A stretch of DNA of 64,000 nucleotides from Strigamia acuminata (taxonomy: Eukaryota > Arthropoda > Chilopoda > Geophilomorpha > Linotaeniidae): NCBI GenBank assembly GCA_949358305.1, contig OX442321.1, forward strand, positions 6,969,605 through 7,033,604, in the 5' to 3' direction. Position 1 is the stretch's first letter. Each line of letters opens with the position of its first letter. Both the position numbers and the translations under genes were made by a program. The notes beneath the pieces were generated by a model. That model saw only the letters and a list, made by a program, of their open reading frames with translations. It was not told the origin of the DNA and ran no database searches. Below, one piece after another: positions 1-9,313 of the stretch.

Positions 1-1416
1 TACAGTTATTTGGCAAAAGCCCTGAAATAATATCATTTGAAGGCTTCAGTCATGCAATAAGAATTGGTAACGGTCTTATTGCTGTGACGTAAAAGATGTC
101 ATCTATGAATGGCTTTGGCTTCTAAATGGTCCGGGGTTTGGTTCTAAAAGGCGTGTAAATGGTTAGGCTGGGTGGGTTATATCCGAGAGGTGCGGTTGAC
201 TTTTCTGTATCGTCACACACATCGCATCGCAGATAATTGTTGTAATCAATAATTACCGCGAGATGTAACAATGTGAGAATAAATATTCATATTAATTCTA
301 TGGAATTAATCATGATATTTTAGAGTCACAAACTTAACTAAAACTATGAAAATAAGTAAAATATATTAAAATAGCGCCGAGCTATTTTTTGCCCCGAGTG
401 CAATCAACATCTAAGTTAGACTTAAATGTTCCGTCAAACCAATAACGAATTGAATCGAAATATCTCGCAGGAAAGGTTATCCATCGCCGGGAAATTACTC
501 CACTCGGTCCTGGCTGGCGGGAGAGTAACCGGGAAATTACTCCGCGTCGATTACTCTGATAATGCGTCTGTGAAATATAAATACTCCACTCTAGATTCTA
601 CATTACCAATGCGTCTGTGAATTTTACTCCACTCTAGATTCTGCACTCTACAACGGAATGTTGGCATGAAGCTGGAGGGAGTGCGTCTGTGGGTTGTACC
701 CCACTCTAGATACTACACTTAAATGTGTCTGTGAATTACTCACTCTAGTTACAACATTTCTACAACGGAATGTTGGCATGAAGAGGCGGGCAGTGTGTCT
801 GTGAGTCTTCTACCCACTCTAGATACTTACACTAAATACAAAGTATTTCTACAACGGATTGTCGGAACGCAGAGAAGTATAATATGTGCTCAAGTAATAT
901 CAGTATCAAACAAAAACAGAACAAGAGCGAGCTATATCCGTTTTGCAGGGGGATATATACTCGGTGAGGAGAATAGCTGTTCAGTGATCCAATGGGATCA
1001 CTGGGCAGTCAAATCCATCCAATCCCAGATCATAGGAAGTGGATACTCAGGACATAGTCTTCTACTAGGTCCACTACAGGAACTGGATACGCAGGACACA
1101 TTTTGGATTAAGTCCCTTTGACTATAATCCAAAAGGAGTCCAACTCACAGTGGGTGATGGGGGGTGACTTCACCAGGTGTAGAGTTTGCACATAATTCAA
1201 TAGAATTATGTGACAAATAAATCAACTAGTTTTTAAACATCCAAAAGTATTTAAAAGTGTCTAAAGTTGCAGTGGAATAAAATATAAATAGTAATTTATA
1301 TTTTATTCACTCAAAAATTGTCGAAATTTGAATTTACCGCTAAAACGCATCAGCGCCATCTATTGGTGAAGTAATCGTCCTATACTAACAAAGTGCATGA
1401 CAGTGTAACCGTCACA
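1..1416 (-). repeat. Gypsy-A 3' LTR (left copy, truncated by window edge)
   Basis: Repeats positions 12405-13820 with an offset of 12404. It ends in GTCACA at 1416, directly against the polypurine tract. It holds short frames (426-620 and 795-1121) that recur identically in the other LTR and look like chance openings. Confidence 0.95.
564..870. repeat. Irregular tandem motif array inside the LTR
   Basis: A unit beginning TGYGTCTGTGA and followed about 15-25 bp later by CACTCTAGAT occurs five times, near 564, 611, 683, 725 and 795. It is interspersed with a second motif, ACAACGGAATGTTGGCATGA, near 650 and 762, with a diverged copy near 850. The same array recurs in the right LTR (about 12968-13274). 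Such arrays in LTRs often hold enhancer or insulator sites; that role is inferred. Confidence 0.8.
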
Positions 1417-1426
1417 AGTCCCCCTT
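1417..1426 (-). other. Gypsy-A polypurine tract
   Basis: The minus strand reads AAGGGGGACT directly before the TGTGACG start of the 3' LTR. This is the expected position for the plus-strand primer of reverse transcription. Confidence 0.85.
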
Positions 1427-2073
1427 AAATATATGTTAATACCTGTATTAACATACTATTTATTCCGAATATCTTGAGGATCAAGACCACACTGTCATCT
1501 AGGGGACTCGAGCTGTAATCCTTGGTAAGCAAAAACCTTTATTTTATATCTTAATAGTATAAATAAAGAGTATTTCTTAATCAAATGCTTCAAAAAATAT
1601 TTATTAAGGTTATAAAACTTTCAATTATCAATAATAACTTCCATCTCTCTTTACAGGTGGACTTACAACTGCATCAAGAAAAGGCGATAACTTAAACTAA
1701 CATCAAAACTCTTGTATCAAACAAATGATTAATAAAATTTAACAATTATTTTCACAAAACTTAACTTCTCACTGGAAATGTAATGATTTGCAAAATAACA
1801 CTTTACACGTTAAAATTCAAGTATTAAAATTAGTATTTTTATAAACAAACTCACATTGACTCGTAATCAAATTTTAGCAAAATTGTTAATTTAAATATTA
1901 AAGATCTTTGAATTATTCACAAAAAACGGCATAAAATACACCTGAACCTGACTAAATCTTTGTTTCAACTCGGGTCAAGAAATGGAGATGGAGAAAATGG
2001 ACTCGTTACTTCTGGTCTTGCCTAAAAGGAAAGATATCGGGAAAGTAACGGATCCCGACATCGTTGACGCTTT

Positions 2074-3729
2074 CTAGTCCAACTCTTCATCCTCAATGAA
2101 TCCTTCCATGGATGTAACAACTTCCGAGACGGCTGCGGGTGGAGAATTAAGTTGCATAGCTACCAATTCCGGTACTGCATCTGGCTCAACGTCATGGGCC
2201 AGGGGATTCAGGAGCATTCTGTGTTGTTCCTCGGTGAATACTTCCAGGGGATCAGGCCCTCCTAACGGAATGGTGTTAGCGCTGGTTGGCTCGGAAAAAA
2301 CCAAGTGATGGTCGGGTAAGCCAGAGTGCCATCCCTCACGAATCAATGGGTGTGCTGCTGCTGAGACCTGTTGCAAAATCTTACACCAAATGAAAGAGCG
2401 AGTTTGAAAGGATTCCGGCCGGGATGGATGAAAAATCCATTGGATCACGGCCAGCGGCACGCTCAAATCTGGAATTTGGTCGTTTGAAATCGACACACTA
2501 ATACGCTTAGCTGCTTCCAATAAAATTGGGAAATAATGTTCCACTTCCGCCTTAGTTTGCTCCGTGAGCGACATGTTTGGTCTTGGCATGTATGGGTGAA
2601 CCAGTAAAATGACCGGTTCAGCAGCGTCGCTTACTTCGGGGAGCGGAATAGTCGCTACAATCATGTTGTTAGTCGATGTTCCCTCTGGAGAAGCGGCGGT
2701 TTGCAGACCAGAATCGGAGGCAACCGGCGGAGAATCAGACGCAACAACTGACATTGGTTCGTTTTCCGCCGAGACGACTGAAGTTCCATCAATCGCAGGG
2801 GTGGGGGTTTCCGGCTCGCGTTGTGGCTCCGTAAATCCTCCTCGTGGAGTCGAGGTGCTGGACATTTGTGCCGGGTCTACATAAATAGCCTGCTCCGGGC
2901 CCTGGTGGATGAGGCCACATTCGCGACACATCGCCCAATTGCGTGCTGTCGGCGTACTTAGCCCCTTGACGATAAATGGAAGAATTTCTTCATTCCACAT
3001 GCTGGATATGGCAACGCGTTTACCACCGTGACAGTTCACACAGACCACGGCGTGAATGCCGGATAACAAGGACGACAACCATCCACATCCTGCGCACAAT
3101 GGGCAGAACATCAGTTTCGACTTCGGCATGATGTTGGTTCCCAAGGCGGCAGCTTCCATGTCGCGAAATACATGTTCTCGCCGTTGCTTCCGATAAATCG
3201 GTAAGTTGAGCTCCGATAATGAGCGAGCTTGCGATGTTGGGCGGGTCAACGCCTCGGATGAAGATGCCAACGTGGACTTGGTGGGTCCTTTGGACTTGCC
3301 GGTTTTTCCTCGACTAGCGGTATCGCGAGGATTTCGTGGTCGAGCAAATGGTCTGCTGGTAGTCTGGGGCGGAGCTTCCTCATAAGATTCTTCTTCTTGT
3401 GAGAAGTCGTCTTGGCGCCGTCTCCTTGAAGCAGAACGGGAGTATTGTGACGAGTCGTCAGAAAAATCCCAATTCGGAGTCTCGTGGGGCGCATCATAGG
3501 TTACGACACGCTGACTCGCTTGACGGCCTCTGGAAGGACGTGAGTCGGTCGGGCTAACACCCATGGCGGTCCTAATTCGGGGCGGTACGAGATCCGGGTT
3601 ATCACGGGCCCAGTTGGCGACGAGCTCGGGGTCAGAGGAGGGATTAACAAAGCGATAATCCGGTTCTTCAGACTCTTCTGGATCCCAATGCACGTACTGT
3701 CGCTTGCTAGCACGACCTCGGCGACTCAT
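2074..3729 (-). CDS. Gypsy-A third ORF: non-envelope accessory protein, 551 aa, unknown function
   Basis: This intact frame lies between pol and the 3' LTR, where envelope genes sit in errantivirus-type elements. I see no signal peptide, no long hydrophobic segment and no furin-type site, so it does not look like an envelope. The N-terminal ~190 residues are acidic/basic low complexity (for example runs of E, R and S). A cysteine-rich patch at about residues 208-275 has CPLCAGC, CVNC and CREC and could form a zinc ribbon. The middle is P/S/T-rich. About 100 residues near the C terminus look globular. The start is the ATG at 3729; a possible splice acceptor (pyrimidine run then AAG) lies just upstream. 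No family recognised. Confidence 0.75.
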   Translation of the reverse strand: MSRRGRASKRQYVHWDPEESEEPDYRFVNPSSDPELVANWARDNPDLVPPRIRTAMGVSPTDSRPSRGRQASQRVVTYDAPHETPNWDFSDDSSQYSRSASRRRRQDDFSQEEESYEEAPPQTTSRPFARPRNPRDTASRGKTGKSKGPTKSTLASSSEALTRPTSQARSLSELNLPIYRKQRREHVFRDMEAAALGTNIMPKSKLMFCPLCAGCGWLSSLLSGIHAVVCVNCHGGKRVAISSMWNEEILPFIVKGLSTPTARNWAMCRECGLIHQGPEQAIYVDPAQMSSTSTPRGGFTEPQREPETPTPAIDGTSVVSAENEPMSVVASDSPPVASDSGLQTAASPEGTSTNNMIVATIPLPEVSDAAEPVILLVHPYMPRPNMSLTEQTKAEVEHYFPILLEAAKRISVSISNDQIPDLSVPLAVIQWIFHPSRPESFQTRSFIWCKILQQVSAAAHPLIREGWHSGLPDHHLVFSEPTSANTIPLGGPDPLEVFTEEQHRMLLNPLAHDVEPDAVPELVAMQLNSPPAAVSEVVTSMEGFIEDEELD

Positions 3730-5026
3730 TGCATCTTCAAAAAATATAAATTTTATTTGAGAACACGAATCAAACTGTCGGTAATTAATTTAATTTCAAA
3801 TTAAATTAATTGTCGACCAACAACTGGATTAATTTCGCAATTAAATTCTTAAGTTCCTTTTGTTAGCGGGTTTCCTTCATTTGTCGAATAATTATTAACA
3901 TTAATAATTATTCTTGACTTGGTAGATAATTTCATCTTATCCTTTAAAACAATATCGTTGAAAAACTATTCAAATTAGTGTTTATTAAATAAAATAAACC
4001 TAATTTTTACATCTAAACGACATAATAACTAAACAACCTGTCAAAATATTAAAAAATATTTTTGCAGTATTTTTAGTATCTGACAATATACATGATTTTT
4101 AACTGTACGAATAACTCTATAATTCGTCCGAGTAAAAATCTATCACCGACATCTGGTGGCGTTCGTTAGTATCATACACGTGACTTGTTAACACATGTAT
4201 GCTCACCAATTTCAAAGGAATTTAAGCGATATTTTTTTATCTTTTATAAAATAAACACTTACTAACTAGGTGCAGTCCTAACAGGGTATATTTGGCTAGT
4301 TTAACGTCTAGCTTCGCGTATTTGCGAGGGCTGCTCGGTTCCGGCGACGTTGGCCGATAAAGACGTTGTGCGGCACGTGCAAATTCTAAGTCTGCCGTAA
4401 TGGACGCTTAACCAAAATAAATGTCGTCAATTAATGTCAAAATATTATTAATTTTGACAAAATATTGCTTAAATATTTACCGGAAAATCACGTAGTGAAT
4501 TCGCGGGAAGGTTCCTTGTGATTTTGCCACGAAATGGTTTCGATAATCAGCGTCGTGTCGATAATTTCTGAATTTGAACTGATATTCGTCAAATGAAAAA
4601 ATCAGTAAAATAAACGATAAGTGTTCAAAATCATCTAGATTTTAACTCACTAAAATTCAGCGAAAATCCGTTAAAGCGTCGAAAAGTCGAGAATAATCCT
4701 TGATTTCAGTCCAGTACAAAACTTGGCGAACAAGTGAGTGATAATCTCAAACCAGGGGTTAAGGGGAGTTTCGAGGAGTAATTTGATTGGTTTGTAATTA
4801 CTCATCTCGAAGTTTCTATTAACCCCAAGGGGGGAAAACATAGTTTCAAGTAAATGTTTACACGTAGATTAATTTAAATACAATCGGCCGTGTAAAAATA
4901 ACTCAAACATTTGTTAAATTTTATCTACATTGGTGAAATGTTTTTATTAATAAAATTTAACAATCCTTCGTGAATATGATTGGAAATATTTATTTAAAAA
5001 ATAAAATATTTTCAATATATTGTGTC
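3730..5026 (-). other. Gypsy-A pol-ORF3 spacer
   Basis: About 1.3 kb of AT-rich sequence with no supportable frame on either strand. In the element's sense it ends with a T-rich tract before the third ORF. A comparable spacer is present in Gypsy-B. It may hold a splice acceptor for a subgenomic mRNA; this is inferred. Confidence 0.5.
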
Positions 5027-8000
5027 CTAACCCAACTTGACTTGTGTTAAACAATTTATGAGTTGTACAAAATCGGTCACGTATTTTGTGTTCGGCTTGG
5101 GTCTACGTTTAGACTGTCGAACGGGAGATGGAAATCTTTTCCTCTTTTTAGACGGATTTTGAGGAGTTTCGTCCTCTTTAGAAGAAATCTGAGAAGTTTC
5201 CTCCTCTTTCTCTTCAACTAAATCCCCTGTTTCTATGGACACAGGTTCATTTATTAATTCTGAAGAATTAATAACCTGACCTGCCATCCAATCTGGAGTC
5301 GGGTGTGACTCGTTGGTACCGACTTTCTGATCTAATGTCCATTCCTCAATCGGGTAACTTGGGATATAAGGCATTAAATCCTGTATGTTGATCGCTTTTG
5401 CTTTTGAATTGTCGGAGAGCTTCCGTAGCGTGTAGGAACCTCCGCCGAGAATAGCCGTAATTTCCCAAGGTCCATCACGTTTCTCAGCGAATCCTGCCGA
5501 AATCCCTTTATCTTTATTTGATAAAATATGTGTGGCTTTCCACACGAGATCTCCTTTGGCAAATTGACAAATATAATATTTGTCTTTATGTAGTCGATCA
5601 TGCTTTTCGTAATTCGATTGAATTTTCCGATGCATTTCGCTGTGTGCACGTCTAATTACGTCTAAAATACTATAGACATAAGCTTCGGGGTTCTCTTTGT
5701 CGAATTTGATGGCGTGTTTAGTAATACGCGGGTCAAATGGCAAAGGAACGATTCTTCCTGTATTAAGAATCATCGGAGAACAATTTGTTGCCTCGGACTT
5801 AGCGGTGCGCATCGCAAAGGCAAAAGAATTTAAATATTTTGGCCAGTGAGAGTGAATGTCTGAGTATAAAGCTAACATCATTTTTAAAGTCCTGTTAGCC
5901 CGCTCTGTAATATTAGCGGCAGCGTGATATGGGCTAATGTGAGCAATATCTACGTGATTTTTTCGACAAAAATCATTAAATATTGTTGACACGAATTGTT
6001 TGCCGTTGTCGGAGATTATCTTTTTTGGATATCCCCAACGGTGGAAAACTTCGCTCATCTTATTAACAATGCATTCACTTGATGCAGTTGCTAGTGGGAA
6101 GACTTCAATCCATTTTGTACAATTATCAATGATTACTAAAATCCATTTTAATTGTGAACGACCAGCTGGCTTTGGTCCCATCAGGTCAATGCTTATTGTC
6201 TCCCATGGGTTGGTCATGTTGTGGGGTGTATAGCTTGCCCGATGCTTTTGGTGTTGACTAGGTTTGTATTGTTGGCAATGAGTGCAACTGCGAACGTAGT
6301 TTCGAGTGTCTTTGCTCATTCTAGGCCAGAAATACATCTTCTTTGCTCTATCTAGGGTTTTACTCATGCCAGCGTGTCCTGTAAGTGGGTGGCCATGGCA
6401 TGCGAATAATGCACGTCTCACAAGAGAGCGTGGAATTACCGCCTTAAACCCGTTGCCGGAGTCGTTTAACTCCTCCTCATCGGTCGGAGCAAAATAAATT
6501 AGCATAACACCTTTATTTTCTTCCGGTTCGTCGAGAGTGTAGCCACGAATCGCATTTAACCAATGTTTATCCGTGATACGATTTTTTAATTTTTCGTCTC
6601 CTTTTAGGTAAACAAGGATTTTACTACATGCTGGATCTTTAAGCTGCGCTTCGATAATTTCGTCTCGCGTCGGCGGAACTACTTTTAGGATATCTGTTAG
6701 CGCAGTGTGTACATTTTCGTGATTACAATTGTGGACATCTATATGTCTGCAATTTTCTCTCGTACATCCTTCTTCCTCCCCCTTTTCTCCAGAATCATGA
6801 AATCTAACTGGATTATATGATTCTGAGAAAAAATCCAAACTAAGGCCAACATTTGTGAGAAAATGTTTGCGCTCAGTCTCCGTCACTTGTAAAGATGCAC
6901 ACCTGTTTCCATTCCAAGTTGGATAGAAATGGGTGATCTCCTCTGGTTCGATATAATCATAATCCGGAGTGTCTAGTGCAGACAGTGGAGCGCGTGATAA
7001 TGCGTCCGCTACTTGGTTCATTGCACCGCGTCTAAAAATAATTTTAAACGCGCCACATTGTATTTTGACGGCCCAACGACCAAACCTTCCCGATGGTTCC
7101 GGCGTACTCATCAACCAGCTAAGGGCCTTAGCATCGGACTCGAGAGTGAAAGTCGTGTATTCAATATAAGGGCGAAATCTTTCGATTGCCCATACAACGG
7201 CCAAACACTCCAATTCCGGCGTAGAATACCTTACTTCGGCCCCGTGTAACACTCGACTGGCGTACGCGACTGCTTTTGGGACCATAATTAATTTCTGTTT
7301 CTTTTCACAGAATAATTCTACGTCTTGACAGAGTACTGCACCTAAGCCTGAATGAGAAGCATCTGTCAAAATGACAAAAGGCTTATTCATATCTGGCATG
7401 TGGAGAAGGGCTTGGTCCTTGTCACACAAAATATCTTTGATAGTTTCGAATGCAGTTGTTTGTGGATCATCCCACACAAACTTTGCTTGATCATGCATAA
7501 TATTGGTCAATGGACGAGCAATATTTGCGATGTTAGGAATGAATTTTCGGAAAAAATTCGCAAGTCCTACAAATCTTTGAATGTCTTTAGAACAAGTCGG
7601 TTTGGGAAAATTCCTTACAGCCGAGACTTTGTCCGGGTCTGGAAGAAGAGATCCCTTGGAAATTAAATGGCCTAAAAATCGTAATGATGTTCGACCAAAT
7701 TTTGACTTGTCTTTATTGATAGTTAGATTCGCGGCATCCAACTTCTCAAGTACGTCTTTAATATGTAATAAATGATTTTCCCATGTGTCGGAAAAAATAA
7801 TTATATCGTCTAAATAAACCAGAGCATGTTTATATAGAGAGTCACCCAATACGGTAGTCATGAGGTGTTGAAAAGAACTAGGTGCATTACAAAGACCAAA
7901 TGGCAATCTCTTGAATTGAAATTTGCCTTTTGGGGTGTAAAAAGCAGTTTTGCTCTTATCCTCCTCCTCCATTTCCATTTGATGATAACCTTTAGTTAAA

Positions 8001-9262
8001 TCAATGGATGTAAAGTACTTGGCCTGATTAGTATGGTGAATTAATAGGTCAATACTTGGCATTTGAATTGCATCAACTTCTGTGATCGCATTCAACCAGC
8101 GGTAGTCGATACATAATCGATACTTCCCGCCGGGTTTAGCCACTATGACGGGGTGACTTATATAAGGGCCAGTGGCAGGTTCGATTAACCCATCAGCCTC
8201 TAACTCCTCGACCAATTCCGTCATAATGGCCTTCTTGGCTGGATTGTACATTCTATATGGCTGGTGTTTCCAAGTAGCACCAGGTTTAAACTTGATGCTG
8301 TGCTTGGCCACCTTCGTACAGCCCAATTGATCTCGAAATACGTTTTTTAATTGCAAAAGAACGTTTACGAGTAACCGTTTTTCTTCCGCCGAGCTGTTGC
8401 AGCCTTCGACGAGTTTTTCTGCCCAATCAGGTGAAGTGGGAGTTCCTTCACCTTGGAGACCCAAAGTCCTAATGCTTGCTAAACAACAGTTAAGTTCAGT
8501 GGTCTCGTATGGCGCTGTCCATCCGGGCATGTCATCACAGGTGAACACAGCCCGTCGAGGATTAGGGTTTATCCCCGTTCTACGCATAAAATTGTGACCC
8601 AAAATCAACCCACATACATTCTTGTGTAGAATTATGAAGGTCATAGGTGTAACTCTCCTTTTATCGGCCCATTTGACACAAAGACAAACTTGACCGATAG
8701 GTCGGTGATCTATTCCGACCGCGCAGACACGCATTCCGCGGGGACATTCTTGTATGAATTCCACCGGAATTTCTGTGTTTGAAAGGAGTTGTACTCCAAT
8801 AAAACATTGGGTGGCTCCAGAGTCCATTAGTGCGTTGTAATCTAAACCTCCAATTTGGACATTCATACGCGGATCATCTTTGCCACCATTAATTAATTTG
8901 CTATTGCAAAGTTTGCCAAGAAATATTTTTCGTTCTTTCTTGTTCCATTTTTCAAGTTTAAGAATTTTCCTTAACTTGAAAACTTTGGGTACAAGCGGTT
9001 TCTTTGGCGCATTCCAACTTCCACTGAAAATACTCAAATTTTCTAGTTGGTCTGTCATGATTTTTAAATTCTCATCGACACCACCAGTGGAACTACTAGC
9101 TTTCCGACAGACAGGCACTGCTTCGTAAGAAATGACCAACGATGGTGGTTTATTCTTCGAATCATCGACATAAGGTACTGTGAGATGACTAGGCTTATGT
9201 CTTATTTTAATTTCTTTTTTATGAAAAAATAAATCATTTGAAAATTCCGAGAGAGGAAACAA
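5027..9262 (-). CDS. pol: Gypsy-A pol: protease, reverse transcriptase, RNase H, integrase
   Basis: The reading frame has no ATG at its start. It is open upstream through the end of gag, in the -1 frame relative to gag, so it is expected as a Gag-Pol fusion made by frameshifting. Domains in order (numbered from 9262): aspartic protease with DSGA near 147; RT with YLDD near 482; RNase H with TDAS near 631 and an ELE segment near 680; integrase HHCC zinc domain near 950-990 (HGHPLTGH and CTHC); catalytic D, D and E near 1024, 1087 and 1119; and a GPY/F-like module (RDGPW). The basic, acidic C-terminal tail is P/E-rich. No internal stops. It would copy and integrate the element. Confidence 0.95.
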   Translation of the reverse strand: MFPLSEFSNDLFFHKKEIKIRHKPSHLTVPYVDDSKNKPPSLVISYEAVPVCRKASSSTGGVDENLKIMTDQLENLSIFSGSWNAPKKPLVPKVFKLRKILKLEKWNKKERKIFLGKLCNSKLINGGKDDPRMNVQIGGLDYNALMDSGATQCFIGVQLLSNTEIPVEFIQECPRGMRVCAVGIDHRPIGQVCLCVKWADKRRVTPMTFIILHKNVCGLILGHNFMRRTGINPNPRRAVFTCDDMPGWTAPYETTELNCCLASIRTLGLQGEGTPTSPDWAEKLVEGCNSSAEEKRLLVNVLLQLKNVFRDQLGCTKVAKHSIKFKPGATWKHQPYRMYNPAKKAIMTELVEELEADGLIEPATGPYISHPVIVAKPGGKYRLCIDYRWLNAITEVDAIQMPSIDLLIHHTNQAKYFTSIDLTKGYHQMEMEEEDKSKTAFYTPKGKFQFKRLPFGLCNAPSSFQHLMTTVLGDSLYKHALVYLDDIIIFSDTWENHLLHIKDVLEKLDAANLTINKDKSKFGRTSLRFLGHLISKGSLLPDPDKVSAVRNFPKPTCSKDIQRFVGLANFFRKFIPNIANIARPLTNIMHDQAKFVWDDPQTTAFETIKDILCDKDQALLHMPDMNKPFVILTDASHSGLGAVLCQDVELFCEKKQKLIMVPKAVAYASRVLHGAEVRYSTPELECLAVVWAIERFRPYIEYTTFTLESDAKALSWLMSTPEPSGRFGRWAVKIQCGAFKIIFRRGAMNQVADALSRAPLSALDTPDYDYIEPEEITHFYPTWNGNRCASLQVTETERKHFLTNVGLSLDFFSESYNPVRFHDSGEKGEEEGCTRENCRHIDVHNCNHENVHTALTDILKVVPPTRDEIIEAQLKDPACSKILVYLKGDEKLKNRITDKHWLNAIRGYTLDEPEENKGVMLIYFAPTDEEELNDSGNGFKAVIPRSLVRRALFACHGHPLTGHAGMSKTLDRAKKMYFWPRMSKDTRNYVRSCTHCQQYKPSQHQKHRASYTPHNMTNPWETISIDLMGPKPAGRSQLKWILVIIDNCTKWIEVFPLATASSECIVNKMSEVFHRWGYPKKIISDNGKQFVSTIFNDFCRKNHVDIAHISPYHAAANITERANRTLKMMLALYSDIHSHWPKYLNSFAFAMRTAKSEATNCSPMILNTGRIVPLPFDPRITKHAIKFDKENPEAYVYSILDVIRRAHSEMHRKIQSNYEKHDRLHKDKYYICQFAKGDLVWKATHILSNKDKGISAGFAEKRDGPWEITAILGGGSYTLRKLSDNSKAKAINIQDLMPYIPSYPIEEWTLDQKVGTNESHPTPDWMAGQVINSSELINEPVSIETGDLVEEKEEETSQISSKEDETPQNPSKKRKRFPSPVRQSKRRPKPNTKYVTDFVQLINCLTQVKLG

Positions 9263-9272
9263 CTCGTTAGGC

Positions 9273-9313
9273 GGGGGTTGGGCAACTTGAACAACCCCCT
9301 GAATCAGTTTTTT
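9273..9313 (-). promoter_or_regulatory. Gypsy-A programmed -1 frameshift signal
   Basis: On the minus strand gag ends ACA AAA AAC TGA, so the heptamer A_AAA_AAC (9307-9313) is in the gag zero frame directly before the stop. Seven nt later there is a perfect 8-bp stem, GGGGGTTG (9299-9292) with CAACCCCC (9280-9273), and an 11-nt loop. A -1 slip moves ribosomes into the open pol frame. Slippery site, spacer length and stem all match established -1 frameshift signals. Confidence 0.92.

Noticed and set aside
426-1121. Two small plus-strand frames in the LTR (repeated at 12830-13525)
   Set aside because: They are antisense to the element, run over a repeat array, and their identity in both copies follows from LTR duplication, not selection.
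2074-3729. Envelope gene in Gypsy-A, making it an errantivirus
   Set aside because: No signal peptide, transmembrane segment, glycosylation-rich ectodomain or furin-type site is visible.
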